Assembly: GCA_030655315.1 (NCBI GenBank)
Contig: JAURVT010000050.1
Span: forward strand, 1-64,000
From: Nocardioidaceae bacterium
GTDB lineage: Bacteria; Actinomycetota; Actinomycetes; Propionibacteriales; Nocardioidaceae
Length of the DNA stretch: 64,000 bases
Reading direction: 5' to 3'
The position numbers and the translations under genes were made by a program. The notes under the pieces are model-generated. The model was not told where the DNA came from and searched no databases. It worked only from the letters and a program-made list of their open reading frames with translations. Of this stretch, positions 28,031-36,571 are shown in pieces; position 1 is the first letter of the stretch, and each line of letters starts with the position of its first letter.

Positions 28031-29215
28031 TCAGACGGGGATGGTGCCGGACGGGGAGCCGGTGCCCGAGGCGATGACCTCGCGGGCGGCGTCCTTGGCG
28101 TCCTCGACGAGCCAGAGCAGGACGCCGACGACCTTCCCGCCGTCGAGGTAGTACACGACCGCCTTGCCGTCGTCACCGTGGTCCTCGACGGTCTCGAGCG
28201 ACGCGTCGAGCGTGCCGATCGCCTCGTACCAGTCGTCGAACAGCACCGAGTAGTAGTACGGCGTGTGGTCGTACGTCTCGTCCGACCCGGCCAGGATGCG
28301 GCCGGCGGCGGCGCCCATCTCGTTGGCGTTGTCGACGTGCTCGACGCGGCGGCGGCCGAGGATCCGGTCGGGGTACTCGGCGACGTCGCCCGTCGCGAGC
28401 ACGTCGGGGTCGTCGGTGGTCAGGTGCTCGTCGACGACGATGCCGCCGTCGTCGGACCGGCGCAGGCCGGCCGCGCCCGCGAGGTCGCCGGCGGGCCTGA
28501 TGCCGAGGCCCACGACCACCACGTCGGCGTCGAGGGACGACCCGTCCTCCAGCTGCAGGGTGACGCCGTCGGCCGTGGACGTCCCGCCCGAGACCGTGGA
28601 GCCGCCGCGCACCTCGACGCCGGCGTCGGTGAACGCCTTCTCCAGGTGCGTCGCGATGGACGCGGGGAAGACCGGTGCGCCGAGCACGTCGTCCGGGTGC
28701 AGGAGCGTGACGCGGCAGCCGTTCTGGACCAGGGCCGCGGCCAGCTCGCTGCCGATGTAGCCGCCCCCGACGACGGCCACGTGCGCGCCGTCGGACGTGA
28801 GCTCGCGCAGCCGGTGGTAGTCGGTGAGCGTGCGGAAGTAGATCACGCGGTCGCCGGCGTCGAGGCCGTCGATCGTCGTGGGGTGCCCGCCGGTCGCGAG
28901 CAGCAGCCGCCCGTAGCCGAAGGTGTCGTCGCCGTCGGTGGTCACCACCTTGGCCTCGCGGTCGATGCCGGTCGCGCGGGTGCCGAGGTGGATCGTCGCG
29001 CCGGTCTCGTCGTGCGTCGACAGCGCGGCGTCGTCCTCGGTGAAGTCGGCGTCGGTCCACAGCTTCTTGGACAGCGCGGGACGCGGGAACGGCGCCGTCG
29101 GCTCCTCGCCGAGGATGCCGATGGTGCCCTCGGCGTCGCGCTCGCGGATGCCGTGCGCGGCGGTGTCGGCCGCCATGCCGCCGCCGATGATGAGGTAGTC
29201 GTACGTCTGGTGCAC
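28031..29215 (-). CDS. NAD(P)/FAD-dependent oxidoreductase (ferredoxin-reductase-like)
   Basis: A 394-residue flavoprotein with a GTG start. FAD motif DYLIIGGGMAADTAAHGIRE at the N-terminus, NAD(P) motif VAVVGGGYIGSELAAALVQN in the middle, and VLATGDVAEYPD near residue 270. The C-terminal third (YYYSVLFDDWYEAIGTLD) is the AIF/ferredoxin-reductase type. It lacks the redox CxxC of thioredoxin reductases. No ferredoxin or oxygenase partner lies nearby, so its electron acceptor is unknown. Confidence 0.88.
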   Translation of the reverse strand: MHQTYDYLIIGGGMAADTAAHGIRERDAEGTIGILGEEPTAPFPRPALSKKLWTDADFTEDDAALSTHDETGATIHLGTRATGIDREAKVVTTDGDDTFGYGRLLLATGGHPTTIDGLDAGDRVIYFRTLTDYHRLRELTSDGAHVAVVGGGYIGSELAAALVQNGCRVTLLHPDDVLGAPVFPASIATHLEKAFTDAGVEVRGGSTVSGGTSTADGVTLQLEDGSSLDADVVVVGLGIRPAGDLAGAAGLRRSDDGGIVVDEHLTTDDPDVLATGDVAEYPDRILGRRRVEHVDNANEMGAAAGRILAGSDETYDHTPYYYSVLFDDWYEAIGTLDASLETVEDHGDDGKAVVYYLDGGKVVGVLLWLVEDAKDAAREVIASGTGSPSGTIPV

Positions 29216-29243
29216 TGAGGCCTCCTGGCCCTGGGGAAGTCGG

Positions 29244-29513
29244 TCAGCTGTCGCGCAGGGCGTCGACGAGCTGCTCCTTGGTCATGTCCGAGCGGCCCTC
29301 GACGCCGATCTCCTGGGCACGCTCGTACAGCTCGTCCCTGGTCCACTCCTCGTACGAGGGGTGGCTGCCGCCCTTCTTCCCGACGGCCGAGCGCGAGCTG
29401 TTGGCGGCGGCGTTGGCGATGCGTGCGGACTTGGCCTTGCTGTTGCCCTCGTCGCGCAGCTTCTCGTAGAGCTCGTCGTCCTTGACGCTCGGTCCGGGCT
29501 CGTCCTTCGGCAT
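29244..29513 (-). CDS. small Rho-N/DUF7218-like protein, 89 aa
   Basis: A short, highly charged protein (Lys/Asp/Glu-rich). The C-terminal 35 residues (WTRDELYERAQEIGVEGRSD, then MTKEQLVDALRD) have the SAP/Rho-N helix-extended-helix pattern that binds nucleic acids. The middle is a flexible Ala/Ser/Lys stretch (IANAAANSSRSAVGKKGGS). Similar proteins are common in actinobacteria. It is upstream of the reductase on the same strand with a 28-bp gap. Confidence 0.75.
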   Translation of the reverse strand: MPKDEPGPSVKDDELYEKLRDEGNSKAKSARIANAAANSSRSAVGKKGGSHPSYEEWTRDELYERAQEIGVEGRSDMTKEQLVDALRDS

Positions 29514-29594
29514 CGGTGCCTCCTCCTCGTCGGTCCTCCCGACGCTACGACGGGGTGCCGGACGACGCAGATCATGGCTCAGGGGCCAGTGATC

Positions 29595-30920
29595 TCAGGG
29601 GAGTCGGGGGAGCGGCTCGGCGTCGAGCCACTGGGCGAGGAGGTCGCGCAGGGAGGCGCCGGTCGACGCCTCGGCGTGCTTGACGAACGCCTCGGTGGTG
29701 ACGGTGCCGTGCCGGCGCGCCGCCGTCCAGCCGCGCAGCATCTCGAAGAAGGCGTCGTCGCCGACGGTGCGGCGCAGGGCGTGCAGGGTGAGCGCGCCGC
29801 GCTTGTAGACGCGGTCGTCGAACATCAGCTCGGGGCCGGGATCGCCGACCACGACGTCCTGCGGCAGCTCGGCCAGACGGCCCCAGTGCTCCAGCGCCTT
29901 CTCGTGAGTGGACGGACCGCCGGACGCCTCGGACCAGATCCACTCGGCGTAGCAGGCGAAGCCCTCGTGCAGCCAGATCTGGTCCCACGTCGACAGCGTG
30001 AGCGAGTTGCCGAACCACTGGTGGGCGAGCTCGTGGGCCACCAGCCGCTCGAGCCCGCGGTGGCCGTCGAGGTGGTTGGCGCCGAAGATCGACAGGCCCT
30101 GGGCCTCGAGCGGGATCTCGAGGTCGTCGGCGGTGACGACCACGGTGTAGGACCCGAACGGGTAGGGGCCGAAGTGCTCGGCGAACGTCGCGAGCATCGC
30201 GGGCTGGCGCTCGAAGTCGGCGTCGTAGGAGGCGCGCAGGGCGACGGGCGCGACGTGGCGCTGCTCGACCCCCGAGGCGGTGCTGGTGCGGGTCTCGTAG
30301 CGCCCGATCTGGACGGTCGCCAGGTAGGTCGCCATCGGCTCGGGCTGGTCGAAGGTCCAGGTGGTGCTGCTCGCGCGACGGCGGCGGCCCGTGGGGTCGC
30401 CGTTGGCGACGACCGTGTAGTCCGACGGGGCGGTGATCTCGAACGAGTACGAGGCCTTGTCCGACGGGCGGTCGTTGCACGGGAACCACGACGGTGCCCC
30501 GCTCGGCTGTGCGGCGACCAGCGAGCCGTCGGTGAGCTCCTCCCACCCGACGGTGCCCCAGCGGCTGCGGACGGGGGCCGGCTTGCCGCCGTAGGCGACG
30601 ACCACCTCGAACGTGGTGCCCGACGGGATCGGCCGGCTGAGCTTGACGTGCAGCTTGCCGCGCACGTGGGAGAACCGGTCGACGCCGAAGCGCTTGACGG
30701 CGACCTTCGTGGCGCGCAGCCCGCGCAGGTCGAGGTCGAAGGTGTCGAGGTCGTCGGCCGCCTCGGCGGTGATCACGGCGCGCCCGTCGAGCCGGTTGCC
30801 GTCGACCGCGTAGTCGATCTCGAGCGCGTAGGAGCGCACGTCGAACGACAGGTCTCCGTGGCCCGGCACGTACTCGTCGGCCTCGGTGGGCGAGACGATG
30901 CTGGCGACGAGGTCCTTCAC
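29595..30920 (-). CDS. M1 family zinc aminopeptidase
   Basis: A 441-residue metallopeptidase. The zinc site HELAHQWFGN and the downstream LHEGFACY glutamate are intact, and GLSIFGANH stands in for the usual exopeptidase G-x-M-E-N loop with changes. N-terminal beta-sandwich domain about residues 20-200, catalytic domain to the end; the large C-terminal helical domain of PepN is absent. No signal peptide, so cytosolic. The GTG at 30920 overlaps the stop of the upstream peptide synthetase (GTGA), implying coupled translation and a related function, perhaps hydrolysis of its product. Confidence 0.88.
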   Translation of the reverse strand: MKDLVASIVSPTEADEYVPGHGDLSFDVRSYALEIDYAVDGNRLDGRAVITAEAADDLDTFDLDLRGLRATKVAVKRFGVDRFSHVRGKLHVKLSRPIPSGTTFEVVVAYGGKPAPVRSRWGTVGWEELTDGSLVAAQPSGAPSWFPCNDRPSDKASYSFEITAPSDYTVVANGDPTGRRRRASSTTWTFDQPEPMATYLATVQIGRYETRTSTASGVEQRHVAPVALRASYDADFERQPAMLATFAEHFGPYPFGSYTVVVTADDLEIPLEAQGLSIFGANHLDGHRGLERLVAHELAHQWFGNSLTLSTWDQIWLHEGFACYAEWIWSEASGGPSTHEKALEHWGRLAELPQDVVVGDPGPELMFDDRVYKRGALTLHALRRTVGDDAFFEMLRGWTAARRHGTVTTEAFVKHAEASTGASLRDLLAQWLDAEPLPRLP

Positions 30921-33900
30921 GCGGACGTGTCCTGCTCGGCCCACGGGCCGATCGGGTTGCCGACCCAGCGGGTGCCCGCGGGCACCGCCTCGCCGCGCAT
31001 CACCAGCGAGCCCGGGCCGACGGTGGCGTCGTGGCCGAGCGTCGCGGCCGGGAGCACGACGCTGTTCGGGCCCAGCGTGGAGCCGCGGGCCATCGTCACA
31101 CCGTCCATGGACATCATCCGATCATGGAAGAGGTGCGTCTGCACCACGCACCCCTGGTTGACGCTCGCGCCGTCGCCCAGGGTGATCAGGTCGGCCTCGG
31201 GCAGCCAGTACGTCTCGCACCACACCCCCCGACCGATCCGGGCGCCGAGCGAGCGGAGCCAGAGGTTCAGCACCACGCTGCCCTGCGCCGCGCGGGCGAA
31301 CCAGGTGGCGGCCAGCACCTCGACGAACGTGTCCGCGAGCTCGTTGCGCCACACGAACGAGCTCCAGAGCGGGTGGTCGCCCGCCGTGAACCGTCCGACC
31401 AGGCACCACTTCGCGGCCGTCGCGACCGCCCCGGCGACCGCCCCCGCGGCCATCAGCACCAGCCCGCCGAGCAGCGCGGCGAGCAGGTGGCCGCCGGCGT
31501 CGACCAGCAGCTGCAGCGCGGTGACGACGCCCAGCGCGACCGCGAGCGTCAGCACCACCGGCACGAGCCGGCAGGTCTCGACCGCCGCGCGGGCCACCTT
31601 GAGCCGGGTGGGCGGGTGGTAGGTGAGGCTCTGGTCGCCGGTCGACGCGGCCCGCCGCAGCTGCACCGGCGGGCTGCCGAGCCACGACGTGCCGGCCTTG
31701 GCGTCACTGCGCCGGGGGGCCGCGGACAGCACCGCGACGAGCCCCTGCTTGGGCACCTTGCGCCCGGGGGCGGTCATGCCGGAGTTGCCGACGAACGCCC
31801 GCTTGCCGATCTTGGCCCGCTCGACGCGCAGCCACCCGCCGCCGAGCTCGTACGACCCGATCAGGGTGTCGTCGGCGAGGAACGCACCGTCGTTGACGGT
31901 GGTGAGCGAGGGGATCATCAGCACCGTCGACGCCTCGACGTCGCGGCCGATGCGCGCCCCGAGCGCGCGCAGCCAGACCGGGGTCAGGGCGCTGGAGTAG
32001 AGCGGGAACAGCCAGGTCCGGGCCTCGTCGAGCACGCGCACGGTCGCCCAGGCCTGCCACGCGGGACGGCTGTGCACGGGGTGGTGGCCGCCCTCGAGGC
32101 CGAGGCCGAGCAGCCGCACCACCGCGAGCACGAGGGCCGCGTACGCGACGAGCGCGACGAGGGTCGCGAGCGGCAGCCAGGCGAGCGCGGGCAGGGCGGC
32201 GTCGCGGGTCGTCGCGGCACCGGCCACCGGACCCAGCAGCACCAGGCCGCCGAGCGCGAGGGCGAGGACGGGGAGCAGGGCGAGCCCGATGGCGGTCAGC
32301 CCGTAGGTGGCGACCCACCGTCGCCGCAGGGGTGGACGCTCGTCGGACCACGGCCCGCGCGCCTCGGCGACGCGGGCGGCCGGCGCGCCTGACCAGTACT
32401 CGCCCGCCGGGGTGCGCGCGAGCAGGGTGGACCCGGCGCCGAGCTCGCCGCCGTCCCCCACCCGTGCGCCGGCGACGACCGCGCTGCGCGCCCCGACACG
32501 GGCCCGGGCCCCCACCTCGACACGTCCGAGGTGCAGCACGTCGCCGTCGATCCAGTGCCCGCCGAGGTCCACCTCGGGCTCCACCGACGCGCCGTCGCCG
32601 ACGGTGAGCATCCCGGTGACCGGGGGCAGGGCGTGGAGGTCGACGTCGTGCCCGACGTCGGCGCCGAGGGCGCGCGCGTAGAGCGTCATCCAGGCGGCAC
32701 CCGCGAGGTTGGCCGCCCCCATCTCGTCGGCAAGCCGCTCGGCGGTCCACAGCCGCAGGTGCACCGAGCCGCCACGCGGGTGGTCGCCCGGACGGACGCC
32801 CGCGAGCAGCAGCCGGGCGCCGACGGCCGTGACGCCGAGGCGCCCGACGGGGCTCAGCAGCAGCAGCCAGCCCGCGAGCACCCACCACCACGAGACGCTC
32901 GGCGCCCAGGCCACGTCGAGCGGCCCGGCCAGGACGTTGCCGACGGCCGCGATCCACACGAGCCAGCGCAGCGCGGCGATCGTCCGGAGGGGGACGGTGA
33001 CGAGTAGCTGGACGGCCTGGGCGCGGCGGGGCGTCGGACGGACGGCGCGGTCGCGCAGGACGGTCTCGCCGGTCATCGAGTCGAGGAACTCGGCCAGCGA
33101 GCCCACCGTCGGGTGGTCGTAGACGTCGGCGATCGTGATCTCGGGGTGGTCCACGCGCAGCCGCGCGACCACCTGGGCCGCGGACAGGCTGCCGCCGCCG
33201 AGGTCGAAGAAGTCGTCCCCCGGACGCCGGGCCACCGCGCCGACGACGTCGTTCCACAGCGCCGCGACCCTGCCCTGCGTGCCCGGCAGGGTGGGGGCGT
33301 CGTCGTCGGCGGCGACGTCGATGAGCGGCCAGGGCAGCGCGTCGCGGTCGATCTTGCCCGAGGTGCGCGTGGGCAGGGTGTCGACGACCGCGAGCCGCGG
33401 GACCAGGGCCGCGGGCATCGCGTCGCGCAGCATCCGCATCGCCGCGGGCTGGTCGAGCTCGGCGCCGTCGGCGAGGGCGAGGTAGCCGACCAGCACCTGG
33501 CCGCCGGCGGTGGTCGTGCGCACGGCGACGGCCGCGGCGGCGACGCCGGGGATGCGCTGCAGCGCGGTGTCGACCTCGCCGAGCTCGATCCGTCGGCCGC
33601 CGACCTTGACCTGGTCGTCCGCGCGTCCGACGAAGACGAGCCCCGCGCCGTCGTCGCGCACGAGGTCGCCGCTGCGGTAGGCGCGGTCCCAGCCGAGCGT
33701 GGGGGCGGAGGCGTACTTCTCGGCGTCCTTGGCGGGGTCGAGGTAGCGGGCCAGGCCCACGCCGCCGATGACCAGCTGCCCGGTGGCGCCGGGCTCGACC
33801 GGCTGCATGTCGGCGTCGACGACGGCGAGGTCCCAGCCGTCGAGCGGGAGACCGATGCGCACCGGCTCGTCGGGCGCGAGCTGCGCGCCGCAGGCCACGA

Positions 33901-34789
33901 CGGTGGCCTCGGTGGGGCCGTAGGTGTTCCAGACCTCGCGGCCGGGGCGGGCCAGCCGGGTGCCGATCTCGGGTGGGCACGCCTCGCCGCCGAGGATGAG
34001 CAGCCGCACGTCGGCCAGCGCCTCGGCGGGCCAGAGCATCGCGAGGGTCGGCACCGTCGAGACGACCGTGATCGCGTTGGCGACCAGCCACGGCCCGAGG
34101 TCCATGCCGCTGCGGACGAGCGAGCGCGGCGCGGGCACCAGGCACGCACCGTGCGCCCAGGCGAGCCACATCTCCTCGCACGACGCGTCGAACGCGACCG
34201 AGAGCCCGGCCATCACGCGGTCGCCGGGACCGAGCGGCTCGTCCTGCAGGAACATCCGCGACTCGGCGTCGACGAACGCGGCGGCGGAGCGGTGCGTCAC
34301 GGCCACGCCCTTGGGGGTGCCCGTCGAGCCGGAGGTGAAGATGATCCAGGCGTCGTCCGTGACGTCGGGGCCGTCCGGCTCGACGGCCCCGCCCACCGCG
34401 CCGACCGTCTCGATCGTCAGCCCGTCGCGGACGACCGCGCGCACGCCTGCCTCGCCGAGCACCAGCCGCGCACGCTCCTCGGGGTCGTCGACGTCGACCG
34501 GGACGTAGGCCGCGCCCGCGCGCAGCACGCCCACGATCGCGACGTAGAGGTCGGTGGAGCCCGAGCGGATGCGCACGCCGACGCGGTCACCGCGTCCGAC
34601 GCCTCGCTCGGCGAGCTCGGCGGCCAGCGCGTCGGCGGCCTCGACCAGCTCGGCGTACGTCAGCTGCTCGGCGCCGTTGTCGAGCGCGGGGGAGTCGGGC
34701 ACCTGGTCGACCACCGCGTCCAGCACGTCCACGAGCGTGCGCGGTGCGGGGGCGTCGGACCCGCGCAGCAGGGACGTGCGGTCGTCGAT
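30917..34789 (-). CDS. Pls/PosA-type non-ribosomal peptide synthetase
   Basis: A 1290-residue membrane synthetase. Adenylation domain (about 15-505): FTSGSTGTPKGVAVTHRS, WNTYGPTEAT, YRSGDLV, VGRADDQVKVGGRRIELGEV and RTSGKIDRDALP. Carrier domain with phosphopantetheine Ser534 in LGGGSLS. Then six hydrophobic segments alternate with three hexapeptide-repeat-like domains (LGADVGHDVDLH, LGARIGRDVEAST, LGARIGRGVWCETYW), the layout of epsilon-poly-L-lysine synthetase. No condensation or thioesterase domain. Pocket residues read DAESIGTVVK, suggesting a basic amino acid. Start unresolved: the best ribosome site (GAGGAG) precedes an ATC at 34789. Confidence 0.88.
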   Translation of the reverse strand: MDDRTSLLRGSDAPAPRTLVDVLDAVVDQVPDSPALDNGAEQLTYAELVEAADALAAELAERGVGRGDRVGVRIRSGSTDLYVAIVGVLRAGAAYVPVDVDDPEERARLVLGEAGVRAVVRDGLTIETVGAVGGAVEPDGPDVTDDAWIIFTSGSTGTPKGVAVTHRSAAAFVDAESRMFLQDEPLGPGDRVMAGLSVAFDASCEEMWLAWAHGACLVPAPRSLVRSGMDLGPWLVANAITVVSTVPTLAMLWPAEALADVRLLILGGEACPPEIGTRLARPGREVWNTYGPTEATVVACGAQLAPDEPVRIGLPLDGWDLAVVDADMQPVEPGATGQLVIGGVGLARYLDPAKDAEKYASAPTLGWDRAYRSGDLVRDDGAGLVFVGRADDQVKVGGRRIELGEVDTALQRIPGVAAAAVAVRTTTAGGQVLVGYLALADGAELDQPAAMRMLRDAMPAALVPRLAVVDTLPTRTSGKIDRDALPWPLIDVAADDDAPTLPGTQGRVAALWNDVVGAVARRPGDDFFDLGGGSLSAAQVVARLRVDHPEITIADVYDHPTVGSLAEFLDSMTGETVLRDRAVRPTPRRAQAVQLLVTVPLRTIAALRWLVWIAAVGNVLAGPLDVAWAPSVSWWWVLAGWLLLLSPVGRLGVTAVGARLLLAGVRPGDHPRGGSVHLRLWTAERLADEMGAANLAGAAWMTLYARALGADVGHDVDLHALPPVTGMLTVGDGASVEPEVDLGGHWIDGDVLHLGRVEVGARARVGARSAVVAGARVGDGGELGAGSTLLARTPAGEYWSGAPAARVAEARGPWSDERPPLRRRWVATYGLTAIGLALLPVLALALGGLVLLGPVAGAATTRDAALPALAWLPLATLVALVAYAALVLAVVRLLGLGLEGGHHPVHSRPAWQAWATVRVLDEARTWLFPLYSSALTPVWLRALGARIGRDVEASTVLMIPSLTTVNDGAFLADDTLIGSYELGGGWLRVERAKIGKRAFVGNSGMTAPGRKVPKQGLVAVLSAAPRRSDAKAGTSWLGSPPVQLRRAASTGDQSLTYHPPTRLKVARAAVETCRLVPVVLTLAVALGVVTALQLLVDAGGHLLAALLGGLVLMAAGAVAGAVATAAKWCLVGRFTAGDHPLWSSFVWRNELADTFVEVLAATWFARAAQGSVVLNLWLRSLGARIGRGVWCETYWLPEADLITLGDGASVNQGCVVQTHLFHDRMMSMDGVTMARGSTLGPNSVVLPAATLGHDATVGPGSLVMRGEAVPAGTRWVGNPIGPWAEQDTSA

Positions 34790-34801
34790 GGGGAGCTCCT
34801 C
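34787..34801 (-). promoter_or_regulatory. ribosome site before an ATC start candidate
   Basis: On the minus strand GAGGAG is followed by CTCCCC and then ATC, ideal spacing for initiation, but no in-frame ATG, GTG or TTG lies between the malQ terminator and the conserved SLLRGSDAPAPRTLVDVL region. The first in-frame GTG upstream (34930) is inside the terminator stem. Confidence 0.5.
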
Positions 34802-34888
34802 GGGGCGCGGGCACAGGACGTCCCCATCATCGACGACGCCGGTGGCGCGCCGGCGAACCCCAGGTGAACCGTCCGCCCCGCTTCTGCC

Positions 34889-34938
34889 GGAGCTGTCGGT
34901 GCCGCACAGGGCCAGGACCCTGTGAGGCACCGACAACT
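34889..34938. terminator. terminator of malQ
   Basis: A 22-base arm beginning GAGCTGTCGGTGCCGCACAG and a partner ending GGCACCGACAACTC match at 20 of 22 positions around a 6-base loop. The hairpin begins 7 bp after the malQ stop on the minus strand. Confidence 0.8.
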
Positions 34939-34944
34939 CTCGGG

Positions 34945-36171
34945 TCAGAGGCGGCCCGCGGCCTCGGTGAGGGCGCGCAGGCGGGCGGCGAGCGCGGGGG
35001 TGAGGGCGCCGGGCTCCATCCGCCAGGCCCACCCTCCCTCGGTGCCGGGGGCGTTCATCCGGGCCTCGGAGCCGAGCCCCAGGACGTCCTGCGCCTGCAT
35101 CATCGCGAGGTCGCAGCGGGCCGCGAGCGCGAGCTCGATCATCGCCCACGACGGCTCGACGTCGGGATCGGCCGTGACGCCCGCCTCGGCCAGGGCCGCC
35201 TTGGCGAGCGCGCGGCGCGCCGGCTCGGCGTCCGCCCACCAGCCGCAGACGGTGTCGTTGTCGTGCGTGCCGGTGTAGACGACCTGGTGCTTCAGCTGGT
35301 TGACGGGATCGTGCGTGCCGGGCTCGTCCTCGTCCTCGGGGTCGAAGGCGAACTGCAGCACCGCCATGCCCGGGTAGCCGAGGTCGTCGCGCAGGTCGTG
35401 GACGGGCTGGTCGATGTCGCCGAGGTCCTCGGCCAGCACGGGGAGCTCGCCGAGCGCCGCGGTGGCGGCGTCGAACAGCGCGCGTCCCGGTCCGGGCTCC
35501 CATGCGCCCCCCTTGGCGGTGGCGTCGCCGGCGGGCACGGCCCAGTAGGCGACGAAGCCGCGGAAGTGGTCGAGCCGCACGAGGTCGAACAGGGCGAACG
35601 TGCGACGCAGGCGCTCGACCCACCAGCGGTAGTCGTCGGCCGCCACCGCGTCCCAGTCGTAGAGCGGGTTGCCCCAGAGCTGGCCCTCGGCGGTGTAGGC
35701 GTCGGGCGGCACGCCGGCCACCGCGTCGTCGCGGAAGTAGCCGGGCCACGCGCGCTCGTCGGCGCCGTCGGGCGCGACGTAGACGGGCACGTCGCCCATC
35801 AGGCGGACGCCGCGCTCGCGGGCGTAGTCGCGCAGCGCGCCCCACTCGCGGTCGAACCGCACCTGGTCGGCGAGGTCACCGCCGAACGACTCCCACGAGC
35901 CGGTCCAGTACGACTCCCGCTCGCGGAACGCCTCGAGGTCGGCGTCGCTGACGGGGGCGTCCGGGTGCTCGAGCAGCGCCGGCGAGGCCGCGAACGCCGA
36001 GGGCGACTTGTAGGGCGAGTGGTGCTCGTCGGGCACCGACACGGGCAGCACCTGCCACACGCTCTGCCCCGCGGCGGCGAGCCAGTCGACGAACGCGCGC
36101 GCGGAGTCGCCGAGGCGACCGTCGGGCAGGGAGGTCACGTGGAGCTGGACACCGCTCGCGTGGGGAAGCAT
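34945..36171 (-). CDS. malQ: 4-alpha-glucanotransferase, compact GH77
   Basis: A 408-residue amylomaltase that disproportionates maltodextrins. Start at the ATG at 36171; an adjacent in-frame GTG at 36174 is also possible. Catalytic blocks are intact: LVRLDHFRGFVAYWAVPAGD (nucleophile Asp), LPVLAEDLGDI (acid Glu) and YTGTHDNDTVCGWW. GQLWGNPLYDWDAV is also present. Usual GH77 enzymes have about 500 residues or more; this one lacks roughly 70 residues of the helical insertion after SAFAASPALLEHP. Partner in function to glgX elsewhere in the window. Confidence 0.88.
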   Translation of the reverse strand: MLPHASGVQLHVTSLPDGRLGDSARAFVDWLAAAGQSVWQVLPVSVPDEHHSPYKSPSAFAASPALLEHPDAPVSDADLEAFRERESYWTGSWESFGGDLADQVRFDREWGALRDYARERGVRLMGDVPVYVAPDGADERAWPGYFRDDAVAGVPPDAYTAEGQLWGNPLYDWDAVAADDYRWWVERLRRTFALFDLVRLDHFRGFVAYWAVPAGDATAKGGAWEPGPGRALFDAATAALGELPVLAEDLGDIDQPVHDLRDDLGYPGMAVLQFAFDPEDEDEPGTHDPVNQLKHQVVYTGTHDNDTVCGWWADAEPARRALAKAALAEAGVTADPDVEPSWAMIELALAARCDLAMMQAQDVLGLGSEARMNAPGTEGGWAWRMEPGALTPALAARLRALTEAAGRL

Positions 36172-36192
36172 CACGGGGACCAGCCTTCCACG

Positions 36193-36306
36193 CCCACCCC
36201 TCGTCCGTCGCTCCGCCACCACCCATCCGTCGCTCCGGCCCCACGCCGACGGGGCGGGAGCGACGGACCGGTGGGGCGGGAGCGACGGACGGCGGGGTGG
36301 GGGCGT
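36193..36306. repeat. cruciform-like block of four 12-13-bp repeats
   Basis: TCCGTCGCTCCG occurs at 36204 and 36226, and CGGGAGCGACGGA, its near-inverse, at 36255 and 36277. Together they form a long imperfect palindrome between malQ and the divergent HbhA-like gene. The following CCCGGGCC/GGCCCGGG pair (36321-36349) forms another hairpin. Confidence 0.65.
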
Positions 36307-36376
36307 GCTAGCAACCGGGGCCCGGGCCTGGTGCCGGATCCGGCCCGGGTGGGCGAGGCGGCCAGGTGTGACGCGG

Positions 36377-36470
36377 GTTACCGGGCGGTAAACGCCGAGA
36401 TCACGGGGTGACGGAGGTCTCCACGATTCGGGTCCATCCCCGCTTGCATTTGCAAGCACACCTGCAAGCA
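36377..36470. promoter_or_regulatory. palindromes in the HbhA-like gene upstream region
   Basis: The 400 bp between 36171 and 36572 hold no gene. GTTACCGGGCGGTAAAC (36377-36393) is a near-palindrome. GCTTGCATTTGCAAGC (36442-36457) is a 16-bp palindrome with a third TGCAAG half-site at 36463. These are candidate regulator sites for the gene at 36572. Confidence 0.45.
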
Positions 36471-36571
36471 TGGAGGTGCGGCAGCGAGGCAGCAGCACCG
36501 ATCACCGCCCCTCCCGCGACAGCACGGCGTCCATCGAGGCGTCGGACCTCACGACCCGAAGGACATCTCCC

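Noticed and set aside
30917-34930. GTG at 34930 as start of the peptide synthetase
   Set aside because: It lies within the stem of the malQ terminator and would add 47 residues with no resemblance to Pls proteins.
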